A stretch of DNA of 64,000 nt from Siccibacter colletis (GTDB lineage: Bacteria > Pseudomonadota > Gammaproteobacteria > Enterobacterales > Enterobacteriaceae), in assembly GCF_000696575.1 (NCBI RefSeq), contig NZ_JMSQ01000026.1:172393-236392 (forward strand), read 5' to 3'. Position numbers and translations under genes: made by a program. Below the pieces are notes generated by a model. That model did no database searches and had not been told where the DNA came from. It worked only from the letters and a program-made list of their open reading frames with translations. Below, piece after piece: positions 1 through 9,400 of the stretch. Positions within the stretch are counted from its first letter, which is position 1, and the number at the start of each line of letters is the position of its first letter.

Positions 1-377
1 CCACCAAAGAAGCCGAGAAAGCGCTGGAGCCGTTCGTTGAGCGCGTGAAAACCCTGCTGGGCGAGCGCGTGAAGGAAGTGCGTCTGACGCATCGTCTGAC
101 CGACACCCCGGCGATTGTCACCACCGACAACGACGAGATGAGCACCCAGATGGCGAAGCTGTTCGCGGCGGCGGGTCAGGCCGTGCCGGACGTGAAATAC
201 ATCTTCGAGCTGAACCCGGATCATCCGCTGGTGAAACGCACCGCGGATACCCAGGACGACGCGCAGTTTACCCAGTGGGTAGAGCTGCTGCTCGATCAGG
301 CGCTGTTTGCCGAGCGCGGTACGCTGGAAGATCCAAACCAGTTTATCCGCCGCATGAACCAGCTGCTGGTGTCGTAA
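1..377 (+). CDS. htpG: HtpG (Hsp90 chaperone), C-terminal end only
   Basis: This is the last 125 or so codons of the bacterial Hsp90 homologue, an ATP-dependent cytosolic chaperone that works with DnaK. The reading frame is open from the window edge to TAA at 375-377, so the gene is cut by the window and not broken. The visible part is the C-terminal dimerisation domain; it contains the stretches [22 protein letters not shown] and [15 protein letters not shown] and ends in RRMNQLLVS, as in E. coli HtpG. The order htpG-adk-hemH agrees with E. coli. A hairpin with a T-run follows directly. Confidence 0.97.
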   Translation, partial: TKEAEKALEPFVERVKTLLGERVKEVRLTHRLTDTPAIVTTDNDEMSTQMAKLFAAAGQAVPDVKYIFELNPDHPLVKRTADTQDDAQFTQWVELLLDQALFAERGTLEDPNQFIRRMNQLLVS

Positions 378-395
378 GTTAACTGACGGTGTAGT

Positions 396-430
396 AAAAG
401 GCAGAGGCGTAACGCGCTTCTGCCTTTTTT
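396..430 (+). terminator. Rho-independent terminator of htpG
   Basis: A stem formed by AAAGGCAGA(G)GCG and CGCTTCTGCCTTT is followed by a run of T, 19 bases after the htpG stop codon. Confidence 0.85.
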
Positions 431-451
431 GTTTCTTATAATGCAGGAAAT

Positions 452-539
452 GGTGGGTGCGCAGGCGCTTACCCACCCTGGAAAACCAGATGTATCAGAG
501 ACCCGGGTGACGTAGGGCGGGTAAGCCTGCGCACCCGCC
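452..539. repeat. Dispersed REP-like inverted repeat, copy A (two units)
   Basis: Two hairpin units in opposite orientation: GGTGGGTGCGCAGG..TTACCCACCC at 452-479 and GGGCGGGTAAGCC..GCACCCGCC at 514-539. The same paired arrangement recurs at 5957-6032, 11071-11186 and 33318-33390, always between genes. It resembles REP/BIME elements. The rest of the 378-719 gap holds only the htpG terminator and the adk leader. Confidence 0.85.
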
Positions 540-659
540 AAAAAGCGAACGTCCTGCCGTACAGATGCCAGGCGCAATCCGAAATGCTGTTTTAAACGTC
601 ATGAAACACGCCAAACCGGCCCGTTCCCCGCCGTTTCCTTGTCGTGATACTGCCTTTAG

Positions 660-1364
<705 letters not shown>

Positions 1365-1376
1365 GCTGAGCGAGAC

Positions 1377-1405
1377 AAAAAAACCGGGCAATGCCCGGTT
1401 TTTTT
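1377..1405. terminator. Terminator between adk and the convergent PhoX-family gene
   Basis: The hairpin AACCGGGCAATGCCCGGTT has A-runs on the left and T-runs on the right, so it can act in both directions. It lies between the adk stop and the end of the convergent gene at 1425. Confidence 0.88.
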
Positions 1406-1424
1406 ATGCCCGAAAGGTACGGGA

Positions 1425-3404
1425 TCAGGTACCGATAATGCCGCCGTCGGCTTTAACAATCACCACCGTTGACGAACGCGGGCGTCCTGCCGGATCGGCG
1501 TCAGGCCAGGTCGATACCGCCGTCGGGTTAGCCGGATCGGTGATATCGTCGCCGCCTTCGCCCGGATGCTGGATGTTGATGAACAGCGTGCGGTTATCCG
1601 GCGTAAAGGCGATGCCGGTGATCTCGCAGCCGCGCGGCCCGGTCAGGAAGCGGCGATATTCGTTGGTGCCCGGAATGGTCGCCACCATCTGGTTGTTACC
1701 CATATCCTGATAGGCTTTCTGGTTGATGGTGCTGGAGGAGACGTCGGTCTGGATCCACAGCACGCCGCGATGGTCAAACGACAGGCCGTCCGGACTGCCG
1801 AACGCCGCGCCCTGCATGGAGCCTTTGGCTTTCTCATCCGCACCGTCGGTACGACCGGCCATCACCAGAATGTCCCATTTGAACGCGGTGGCCGCCGGAT
1901 CGCTATCGGCTTCCAGCCAGTGAATGATGTGCCCGAAGACGTTGTTGGCGCGCGGGTTGGCGGCATCGACCGGCGCTTTGCCCTCTTTACCGCGATCGCT
2001 GTTGTTGGTCAGGGTGCAGTAGACGCTGCCCGCGGCGTGCGGATCGACGGCGATCCACTCCGGCCGGTCCATTTTCGTTGCGCCAACCGCATCCGCCGCC
2101 AGACGCGTTTTCACCAGCAGGTCGCCCTGGTTTTCGAAGCCCTTGCTGCTGTCGAGGCCGTTCTGACCGTGCACCAGCGGCAGCCATTCGCCGCTGCCAT
2201 CCTCATTGAATTTCGCCACGTAAAGGGTGCCGGACTCCAGCAGCGCCATATTGGCATCGCGGTTAGCGGCATCGTATTTCTTGTCGGAGACGAACTTATA
2301 GATGTACTCGAATTTCTGGTCGTCGCCCATGTAGACCACCGCGCGGTTATCCGCAGCGAGGGTAACGGCGGCGCCTTCATGCTTGAAGCGGCCCAGCGCC
2401 GAGTGTTTGCGCGGCGTGGAGTCCGGGTTATAAGGGTCGATCTCTACCACCCAGCCAAAGCGGTTCGGCTCGTTCGGGGTTTTATCGACGCTGAAGCGCT
2501 CGTCCACCTCATTCCAGCGGTAGGACTCATCTTCATCGGCGATGCCGTAGCGTTTTTCCAGCGGATTCAGATCGGCTTTCTTAACGAAAATATCTGACCA
2601 GTTCTCTTCGCAGGTCAGGTAGGTGCCCCACGGCGTGTGGCCGTTAGCACAGTTCTGCATGGTACCGAGGATGGTTTCACCCTGCGGATCGGCAGCGGTT
2701 TTTACCAGCGCATTGTGGCGCGCCGGGCCGGTGAGCTGCATCGGGGTATTCACGGTAATGCGGCGGGCGAAGGTGGACGGACGCACCACTTCCCACTCTT
2801 TACCCTGCTTCTTCACTTCGATAACGGAGATCCCCATCGCGTTCTGGCCCTTGCGCGCTTTCTCAAGGTTCCAGTTGGCGGTGCCGTCTTTGAACAGCAT
2901 ACCGTTATCAATGTATTCGTGGTTAAGGGCCAGCAGACCGTGATCAGCGCTGGCACCGCCCTGCGGCAGGCTGAACCAGGCCATACCGTCGTGGTGCATC
3001 CCGGCCTGAGCGGCCTGCTCGTCTTTGGTGTTGCTGCCATCTTTTTTAAATTCCGGCAGGTTGCCCTGAATACCGGTGGCATCGCCCCAGCGGTAGAACG
3101 GGCGAGCGATATAGCCTTCCGGCACGATCACGCTGTCCTCTGAGGAAACCGGAATGCTTTTGAAGCCCAGCGACACCGCTTTGGCAAGCGTAGACGGCGT
3201 CGTCTGCGTCAGCGCGGCAAAAGCCTCTTCCGGCTTCAGCAGCATCGGGAAGGAGACGGCGGTACCGGCTACCACGCCCATCTGCAAAAAGCGGCGGCGG
3301 GAGAGAAAAGCGTTGGCCACGCTGGAAAATACCGGGTTATCGCTGCGGTTACTGATGTCGTCGCTATGTTCTTTTTTGAATACGGACTTAAGTGGTCTGC
3401 TCAT
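1425..3404 (-). CDS. PhoX-family (DUF839) alkaline phosphatase-like protein, Tat-exported
   Basis: The 659-residue protein starts with a long n-region and a twin-arginine motif, SRRRFLQMG at about residues 35-43, followed by a hydrophobic stretch and PMLLKPEEAFA, so it should be folded in the cytoplasm and exported by Tat to the periplasm. The rest looks like the PhoX/DUF839 beta-propeller family, whose studied members are calcium- and iron-dependent phosphomonoesterases. Visible family features include LALNHEY, GTMQNCANGHTPWGTYLTCEENW, GRFKHEGAA, YMGDDQKFEYIYKFV and FGSPDGLSFD. The gene is alone between adk and hemH, convergent with adk and divergent from hemH. E. coli K-12 has no gene here, so this is a local insertion. 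The substrate cannot be read from the sequence. Confidence 0.88.
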   Translation of the reverse strand: MSRPLKSVFKKEHSDDISNRSDNPVFSSVANAFLSRRRFLQMGVVAGTAVSFPMLLKPEEAFAALTQTTPSTLAKAVSLGFKSIPVSSEDSVIVPEGYIARPFYRWGDATGIQGNLPEFKKDGSNTKDEQAAQAGMHHDGMAWFSLPQGGASADHGLLALNHEYIDNGMLFKDGTANWNLEKARKGQNAMGISVIEVKKQGKEWEVVRPSTFARRITVNTPMQLTGPARHNALVKTAADPQGETILGTMQNCANGHTPWGTYLTCEENWSDIFVKKADLNPLEKRYGIADEDESYRWNEVDERFSVDKTPNEPNRFGWVVEIDPYNPDSTPRKHSALGRFKHEGAAVTLAADNRAVVYMGDDQKFEYIYKFVSDKKYDAANRDANMALLESGTLYVAKFNEDGSGEWLPLVHGQNGLDSSKGFENQGDLLVKTRLAADAVGATKMDRPEWIAVDPHAAGSVYCTLTNNSDRGKEGKAPVDAANPRANNVFGHIIHWLEADSDPAATAFKWDILVMAGRTDGADEKAKGSMQGAAFGSPDGLSFDHRGVLWIQTDVSSSTINQKAYQDMGNNQMVATIPGTNEYRRFLTGPRGCEITGIAFTPDNRTLFINIQHPGEGGDDITDPANPTAVSTWPDADPAGRPRSSTVVIVKADGGIIGT

Positions 3405-3585
3405 TGCGGCTTCCTGTCGTTTACTTACCAGAGGAGAACGAAAACGACAGCCAGTGTAGGGTGGCTTTGTTACAGTTTTATAACATTAACCGCAACGGCA
3501 GACAGCGTTTCCTTTCGCACTAATTGGTTTCGTTTGCACACATTCACGCTACAATTAGCGCCTAATTTTGAGAGAAGGGACGGTA

Positions 3586-4551
3586 ATGAGTCAGGCTAAA
3601 ACAGGCATTCTGCTGGCGAACCTCGGGACACCCGATGCGCCTACCCCTGCGGCGGTAAAACGCTATCTGCGACAGTTCTTAAGCGACAGACGCGTGGTGG
3701 ATACGCCGCGTCTGCTGTGGTGGCCGCTGCTGCGTGGCGTCATTCTGCCCATTCGTTCACCCAGGGTTGCGAAACTGTATCAGTCTGTCTGGATGGAAGA
3801 GGGCTCGCCGCTGATGGTTTACAGCCGTCGGCAGGAGAAAGCGCTGGCGGCGCGACTGGGCGCTGACGTGCCGGTGGCGCTCGGCATGAGCTACGGCTCG
3901 CCGTCGCTTGAGAGCGCGGTGCAGGCGCTGATGGCGCAGGACGTCACCCATATCGTGGTGCTGCCGCTCTATCCGCAGTACTCCTGCTCCACCGTGGCTG
4001 CGGTGTGGGACGAACTCGGGCGCATCTTCGCCAAAACCCGCTATATGCCGTCGCTGAGTTTTATCCGCGACTACGCGACCAACAGCGACTACATCGCCGC
4101 GCTGGCGAATACCGTGCGCCGCTCGTTTGCCGAGCACGGCGAGCCGGATCTGCTGCTGCTCTCCTATCACGGTATTCCGCAGCGTTACGCCGACGAAGGC
4201 GACGACTACCCGCAGCGCTGCCGCGACACTACCCGTGAGCTGGTCAATGCTCTGGGGCTGGATCCGGACAAGGTGATGATGACTTTCCAGTCGCGCTTTG
4301 GCCGCGAGCCGTGGCTGACGCCTTATACCGATGAAACCCTGAAAATGCTTGGTGAGAAGGGCGTGAAGCACATTCAGGTAATGAGTCCGGGCTTTGCCGC
4401 CGACTGCCTCGAAACTCTGGAAGAGATTGCGGTACAGAACCGTGAATTTTTCCTGGAGGCGGGCGGTGAGAAATATGAATACATACCGGCACTTAACGAC
4501 AATGACGATCACATCGAGATGATGGTGAACCTGACCCAGCCTTACCGCTAA
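3586..4551 (+). CDS. hemH: Ferrochelatase
   Basis: Inserts ferrous iron into protoporphyrin IX, the last step of protoheme synthesis. The 321-residue product carries [13 protein letters not shown] at the N-terminus, [18 protein letters not shown] around residue 195 (with the catalytic histidine) and [16 protein letters not shown] around residue 260 (with the conserved glutamates). The start was set at the ATG at 3586, giving [10 protein letters not shown]; the in-frame ATG six codons earlier lies within the AGAGAAGGGA ribosome-binding region. In E. coli aes separates hemH from gsk; here gsk follows after 63 bases. Confidence 0.97.
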   Translation: MSQAKTGILLANLGTPDAPTPAAVKRYLRQFLSDRRVVDTPRLLWWPLLRGVILPIRSPRVAKLYQSVWMEEGSPLMVYSRRQEKALAARLGADVPVALGMSYGSPSLESAVQALMAQDVTHIVVLPLYPQYSCSTVAAVWDELGRIFAKTRYMPSLSFIRDYATNSDYIAALANTVRRSFAEHGEPDLLLLSYHGIPQRYADEGDDYPQRCRDTTRELVNALGLDPDKVMMTFQSRFGREPWLTPYTDETLKMLGEKGVKHIQVMSPGFAADCLETLEEIAVQNREFFLEAGGEKYEYIPALNDNDDHIEMMVNLTQPYR

Positions 4552-4614
4552 TCGCACGCCGGGCGGGGAGTGTGCTACCATTCTCCGCCTCTTTCCCCAT
4601 CGTAAAGCAAGACC

Positions 4615-5919
4615 ATGAAATTTCCCGGTAAACGTAAATCCAAACACTATTTCCCCGTGAGTGACCGCGACCCGTTGCTGAAGCAAATTCAGCCGGAGAG
4701 CGAAGCCGGCACCTCCTGGGTGGTCGGTATCGACCAGACGCTGGTGGATATTGAAGCCAAAGTCGATGACGAGTTTGTCACGCGCTACGGCCTGAGCCTC
4801 GGGCACTCGCTGGTGATTGAAGATGACGTGGCGGAAGCGCTTTACCAGGAGCTGGTTCGCGAAAATCTGATTACCCATCAGTTTGCCGGCGGCACCATCG
4901 GCAATACCATGCACAACTACTCGGCGCTGGCCGATGACCGCTCGGTGCTGCTCGGCGTGATGTGCAACAACGTGCAGATCGGCAGCTACGCCTATCGCTA
5001 TCTGTGCAACACCTCCAGCCGTACCGATCTCAACTATTTACAGGGCGTGGACGGGGCGATTGGCCGCTGCTTTACGCTCATCAGCGAAAACGGCGAGCGT
5101 ACCTTCGCCATCAGCCCGGGCCAGATGAACCAGCTGCGCCCCGAGAGTATTCCCGAGTCGGTGATTGCCGGCGCATCGGCGCTGGTGCTGACCTCCTATC
5201 TGGTGCGCTGCAAGCCGGGCGAACCGATGCCGGATGCCACCATGCAGGCCATCGCTTATGCCAAAAAGCACAACGTGCCGGTAGTGCTGACGCTGGGCAC
5301 CAAATACGTGATTGCCGATAACCCGCAGTGGTGGCGTGATTTCCTGAAGGAGCACGTCTCGATTCTGGCGATGAACGAAGAAGAGGGCGAGGCGCTGACC
5401 GGGGAAAACGACCCGCTGATGGCCGCCAACAAAGCGCTCGACTGGGTGGATCTGGTGCTTTGCACCGCCGGGCCGGTGGGGCTTTATATGGCGGGCTTTA
5501 CCGAGGAAGAAGCGAAGCGTAAAACCCAGCATCCGCTGCTGCCGGGGGCGATTGCCGAATTCAACCAGTATGAGTTTAGCCGCGCAATGCGTTTCCAGGA
5601 CTGCGAGAATCCGCTGCGTATCTTCTCGCATATCGCCCCGTACATGGGCGGCCCGGAGAAGATCATGAACACCAACGGTGCCGGCGATGGCGCGCTGGCG
5701 GCGCTGCTGCACGACATCACCGCAAATAACTACCACCGCAATAACGTGCCGAATTCCAGCAAGCACCAGTTCACCTGGCTGACTTACTCCTCGCTGGCGC
5801 AGGTGTGTAAATACGCTAACCGTGTCAGCTATCAGGTGTTGAATCAGCACTCTCCGCGTCTGACCCGCGGTCTGCCGGAGCGCGAAGACAGCCTCGAAGA
5901 GGCGTACTGGGATCGGTGA
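4615..5919 (+). CDS. gsk: Inosine-guanosine kinase
   Basis: Phosphorylates guanosine and inosine to GMP and IMP for purine salvage. It is a PfkB-family sugar kinase of 434 residues, equal to the E. coli protein. Family signatures are the early glycine-rich GGTIGNTMHNYSALADD at about residues 92-108 and the C-terminal anion-hole/catalytic motif NTNGAGDGALAAL at about residues 351-363. Purine salvage fits the neighbourhood of adk and ushA. Confidence 0.96.
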   Translation: MKFPGKRKSKHYFPVSDRDPLLKQIQPESEAGTSWVVGIDQTLVDIEAKVDDEFVTRYGLSLGHSLVIEDDVAEALYQELVRENLITHQFAGGTIGNTMHNYSALADDRSVLLGVMCNNVQIGSYAYRYLCNTSSRTDLNYLQGVDGAIGRCFTLISENGERTFAISPGQMNQLRPESIPESVIAGASALVLTSYLVRCKPGEPMPDATMQAIAYAKKHNVPVVLTLGTKYVIADNPQWWRDFLKEHVSILAMNEEEGEALTGENDPLMAANKALDWVDLVLCTAGPVGLYMAGFTEEEAKRKTQHPLLPGAIAEFNQYEFSRAMRFQDCENPLRIFSHIAPYMGGPEKIMNTNGAGDGALAALLHDITANNYHRNNVPNSSKHQFTWLTYSSLAQVCKYANRVSYQVLNQHSPRLTRGLPEREDSLEEAYWDR

Positions 5920-5956
5920 GTTGAGTGGGGCTTAATGCTGGGTGTCCGGGCTTAAT

Positions 5957-6032
5957 GGTGGGTGCGCTTGCGCTTACCCACCCTACATGTCGGCATCAGC
6001 CCTGTAGGGCGGGTAAGCGTAGCGCACCCGCC
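5957..6032. repeat. Dispersed REP-like inverted repeat, copy B (two units)
   Basis: Units GGTGGGTGCGCTTGCGCTTACCCACCC split as 5957-5983 and its opposite GGGCGGGTAAGCG..CGCACCCGCC at 6007-6032. It lies between the convergent gsk and ybaL genes, where a transcription-blocking or mRNA-stabilising role would be typical of REP elements. Confidence 0.85.
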
Positions 6033-6049
6033 GTGGTCCCAGGAAGGCG

Positions 6050-7753
6050 TTACTGCTGCAGCGACGGATGCGGCGTCGGTGCCATGTCGAGCTCGTCCGG
6101 GGTCTTTTTATCCAGCAGTGCCAGCATGGTATTGGCGATTTCACGCTCGCCCATCACCACTTCGTTGGCACCGCGCTCGGAAATGTAATCCACTTCATCG
6201 TCATAATGCGCCCTCGCGATAATCTCGATGTTCGGGCACTTCTCACGCGCCGACGCCACGATCTCTCCGGCTTCGTAACCGTTGGGGATGGTCAGCAGCA
6301 GCCAGCGCGCGCAGTCGAGGTGCGCGAGGTTGAGGATCTCTTCATTCGCCGCATTGCCTAACACTGCACGAATCCCGCGCTCGCGCAGCTCATCCACCCG
6401 GCTGCGCGAGGTTTCAATTACTACCAGCGGCACGCCCTGGGCCAGCAGCTTCTCCCCAAGCAGGCTGCCGACGCGGCCAAAGCCCACCAGCAGCGCGTGA
6501 TTGCAGATATCCACCGGGATCTGCTTCTCTTCTTCGATAGCTTCTTCCAGCGTCTGGGCTTCCAGCGTCTCGGTCTTATCGAGATACTTCTCCAGCAGTG
6601 CGAACAGGATCGGATTGAGCATAATCGACAGGATTGCCCCTGCCAGCACCAGGTTCTGACCCTCCTGCGGCAGCAGGTCCAGCGCCATGCCAAGACCGGC
6701 CAGAATAAAGGCGAATTCACCAATCTGCGCCAGGCTGGTGGCAATGGTGAGGGCGGTGCGCTGCGAGTGCCCGAACATTTTCACCAGCCCGAACGCCGCC
6801 AGCGATTTACCGAAGATAATGATCGCCACGGTGCCCAGCACCGCCAGCGGCTGCTGAATTAACACCAGCGGGTCGAACAGCATCCCCACCGAGACAAAGA
6901 ACAGCACCGCAAACGCGTCACGCAGCGGCAGGGTATCGTGGGCTGCACGATGGCTTAGTTCGGATTCGTTCAGCACCATCCCGGCGAAGAACGCACCCAG
7001 CGCAAAGGAGACGTCAAACAGCTCCACCGCGCCAAAGGCGATGCCCAGCGCCAGCGCCAGCACCGAAAGGGTAAAGAGTTCGCGTGAACCGGTGGCAGCA
7101 CTGCGCGCGAGGATCCACGGCACCAGGCGGCGGCCTACCAACATCATCAGGGCAATAAAGGCCACCACTTTGCCGATGGTAATGCCCATATCCAGCGCGA
7201 GGGTGGCAAAACCGAGGTTGCCTTTTTCCAGCATCCCGGCAATCGCGGGCAGCAGCACCAGCGTCAATACCATCACCAGATCTTCAACAATCAGCCAGCC
7301 GATCGCAATCTGGCCGCGCTGGCTGTCGACTAATTGCCGCTCCTCAAGCGCCCGCAGCAGCACCACGGTACTGGCGGTCGAGAGACACAGACCGAACACG
7401 ATGCCGGTCATCAGCGACCAGTCAAGGAAGGTGGAGAGCGCCACACCCAGCAGCGTCGCCACAGCAATCTGGGCTATCGCGCCGGGGATGGCGATGGACT
7501 TTACCGCCATCAAATCCTTAATGGAGAAGTGGAGACCGACACCAAACATCAGCAGGATAACGCCAAGCTCAGCCAGCTCGGGCGCAAGTTTAGTATCCGC
7601 AACGAAGCCTGGCGTAAACGGCCCGGCCAGCACGCCAGCTAATAAATATCCGACCAGAGGTGATATGCGAAGCTTGTTCGCCAGCATGCCAAATATAAAG
7701 GCAAGTACCAGGGCGCCGACAATGGTGGTAATTAGCGGGGTGGCGTGATGCAT
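6050..7753 (-). CDS. ybaL: YbaL, KefB-type monovalent cation:proton antiporter
   Basis: An inner-membrane CPA2-family antiporter of 567 residues. The first 385 or so residues form a series of hydrophobic helices with family motifs such as PLVGYLLAGVLAGPFTPGF and GVILLMFGVGLHFS. The C-terminal part is a TrkA-N/RCK nucleotide-binding domain with the Rossmann motif LLVGFGRVGSLLGEKLL around residue 420. The start at 7753 (MHHATPLIT) matches E. coli YbaL and has TCTCCT-complement AGGAGA upstream; the 14 codons further upstream in the same frame were rejected. Transported ion and physiological role remain uncertain even in E. coli. Confidence 0.95.
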   Translation of the reverse strand: MHHATPLITTIVGALVLAFIFGMLANKLRISPLVGYLLAGVLAGPFTPGFVADTKLAPELAELGVILLMFGVGLHFSIKDLMAVKSIAIPGAIAQIAVATLLGVALSTFLDWSLMTGIVFGLCLSTASTVVLLRALEERQLVDSQRGQIAIGWLIVEDLVMVLTLVLLPAIAGMLEKGNLGFATLALDMGITIGKVVAFIALMMLVGRRLVPWILARSAATGSRELFTLSVLALALGIAFGAVELFDVSFALGAFFAGMVLNESELSHRAAHDTLPLRDAFAVLFFVSVGMLFDPLVLIQQPLAVLGTVAIIIFGKSLAAFGLVKMFGHSQRTALTIATSLAQIGEFAFILAGLGMALDLLPQEGQNLVLAGAILSIMLNPILFALLEKYLDKTETLEAQTLEEAIEEEKQIPVDICNHALLVGFGRVGSLLGEKLLAQGVPLVVIETSRSRVDELRERGIRAVLGNAANEEILNLAHLDCARWLLLTIPNGYEAGEIVASAREKCPNIEIIARAHYDDEVDYISERGANEVVMGEREIANTMLALLDKKTPDELDMAPTPHPSLQQ

Positions 7754-7973
7754 TCCGTCTCCTTTCGTAAGTCGTTGATCCACGATGGCCAGCATCCGAT
7801 CCGGGATGCGAAGCCATAACTCCAGTATTTAGTTTATGACAAATTACTTATCGGCGTTTGTGAATAATTGTTGAATGCTAATGAAAAAAGGCTTTTGAAG
7901 GCAAAAAATGTGAATCAGAGGGTTATTAGCAGGTTAATTGGCGGGGAACGACAGAAATAAGGCGTGAGAAAGT

Positions 7974-7995
7974 GGCCTGTAATATATTACAGGCC
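7974..7995. repeat. Perfect 22-base palindrome downstream of fsr
   Basis: GGCCTGTAATATATTACAGG plus CC reads the same on both strands and lies just after the fsr stop (fsr is on the minus strand). It may act as a weak terminator or mRNA-end hairpin; there is only a short T stretch after it. The remainder of the 7754-8003 gap is AT-rich and shows no gene. Confidence 0.6.
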
Positions 7996-8003
7996 AGCGG
8001 GAG

Positions 8004-9224
8004 TCACGGTTTATCGCGGTTTTCAGGCAGGAAGATTGCCAAAATGCCCAACAGAGGCAGAAAAGCGCAGATCTTGTAGACCAGATCAATACTTGTGTGG
8101 TCAGCTACCACGCCAAGTACCGCAGCGCCCAGCCCGCCCATACCAAAAGCGAAGCCGAAAAACAGCCCTGACACCATGCCAATCCGCCCCGGCAGCAGCT
8201 CCTGGGCGTAGACCAGAATCGCGGAAAACGCCGACGCCAGAATGAAACCAATAATCACGATCAGCACCCCGGTCCACCACAGCGAGGCCCAGGGCAGCAG
8301 CAGGGTAAACGGCGTAACGCCGAGGATGGACCCCCAGATCACATACTTGCGCCCAATCTTGTCGCCAATCGGCCCGCCAATCACCGTTCCGGCGGCAACG
8401 GCAAACAGAAACGCGAACAGATAAAACTGCGCGGTCTGCACCCCCATGCCGAACTTATCCATCAGGTAGAAGGTGAAGTAGCTGCTGATACTCGCCATAT
8501 AGAAGTATTTGGAAAAAATCAGCGCCAGCAGAATGCCGATCGCCAGCACCACCTTGTTACGCGGCAGCGGGTTAACCGCTTTCTCCACCGGCTTGCCCTT
8601 GTTGACGCGGTGCTGCGCCGCGTACCAGCGGCTGATTTGCGCCAGCACCACGATCGCCAGCAGTGCTGCCAGTACGAACCAGCCGACGTTGCCTTTCCCG
8701 TAGGGGGCGATAATCAGCGCGGCCAGCAGCGGGCCAAGCGAGCTGCCGAAGTTACCGCCGACCTGAAACAGCGACTGCGCCAGGCCGTGACGCCCGCCGG
8801 AGGCCATGCGCGCCACGCGGGAGGATTCCGGATGAAACACCGACGAGCCGGTGCCGACCAGCGCCGCCGCGATCAGCACGGTGGTGAAGCTGCCTGCCAC
8901 CGCCAGCAGGATCAGCCCGCACAGGGTGAAGCACATGCCGATCGGCAGCGACCACGGCATCGGGTACTTATCGGTGTAGTAGCCGACGAACGGCTGCAGC
9001 AGCGAGGACGCGAGCTGGAAGGTGAGGGTGATCATCCCGATCTGCATAAACGACAGCGAAAAGTCAGCCTGCAGCAGCGGGTACAGCGCCAGGATCAGCG
9101 ACTGGATCATATCGTTTAATAAATGCGAAAGACTGATAGCGCCCAGAATGCCGAAAGCGGTCCGGGACTGGGGCGACGACGCGGGTTTACCGGGCAACGC
9201 CCCGGTTTGTTCACTGATAGCCAT
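8004..9224 (-). CDS. fsr: Fosmidomycin resistance protein, MFS efflux pump
   Basis: A 406-residue inner-membrane transporter of the major facilitator superfamily, with about twelve hydrophobic helices. Recognisable stretches are SHLLNDMIQSLILALYPLL near residue 35, the MFS loop motif GGPIGDKIGRKYVIWGS around residue 285, and the C-terminus LGILAIFLPENRDKP. E. coli Fsr confers fosmidomycin resistance when overproduced. The start MAISEQTG at 9224 gives the same length as the E. coli protein; the 34 codons upstream are not conserved-looking. Located between ybaL and ushA as in E. coli. Confidence 0.95.
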   Translation of the reverse strand: MAISEQTGALPGKPASSPQSRTAFGILGAISLSHLLNDMIQSLILALYPLLQADFSLSFMQIGMITLTFQLASSLLQPFVGYYTDKYPMPWSLPIGMCFTLCGLILLAVAGSFTTVLIAAALVGTGSSVFHPESSRVARMASGGRHGLAQSLFQVGGNFGSSLGPLLAALIIAPYGKGNVGWFVLAALLAIVVLAQISRWYAAQHRVNKGKPVEKAVNPLPRNKVVLAIGILLALIFSKYFYMASISSYFTFYLMDKFGMGVQTAQFYLFAFLFAVAAGTVIGGPIGDKIGRKYVIWGSILGVTPFTLLLPWASLWWTGVLIVIIGFILASAFSAILVYAQELLPGRIGMVSGLFFGFAFGMGGLGAAVLGVVADHTSIDLVYKICAFLPLLGILAIFLPENRDKP

Positions 9225-9400
9225 AGGATCCAACGTTACGATGATTGCGGAAGCGTACAGGTGAGTAAGCCTGCTGATTATTATTCCGCTAACATACCGT
9301 TCCCCGTGATTTGAGGAAAGTCGCAATTCTGAAATCTTATTTGTAGATCATGTCAGCCCACTGTAATTTCTGCCTTTACCGATAATTCAGGGAGAGAGAG

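Noticed and set aside
452..539. CRISPR-like repeats
   Set aside because: Units are inverted, only two or three per site and not evenly spaced; they fit REP-type hairpins.
3757..4914. 385-codon minus-strand frame over hemH and gsk
   Set aside because: Spans two conserved genes on the opposite strand; composition typical of a shadow.
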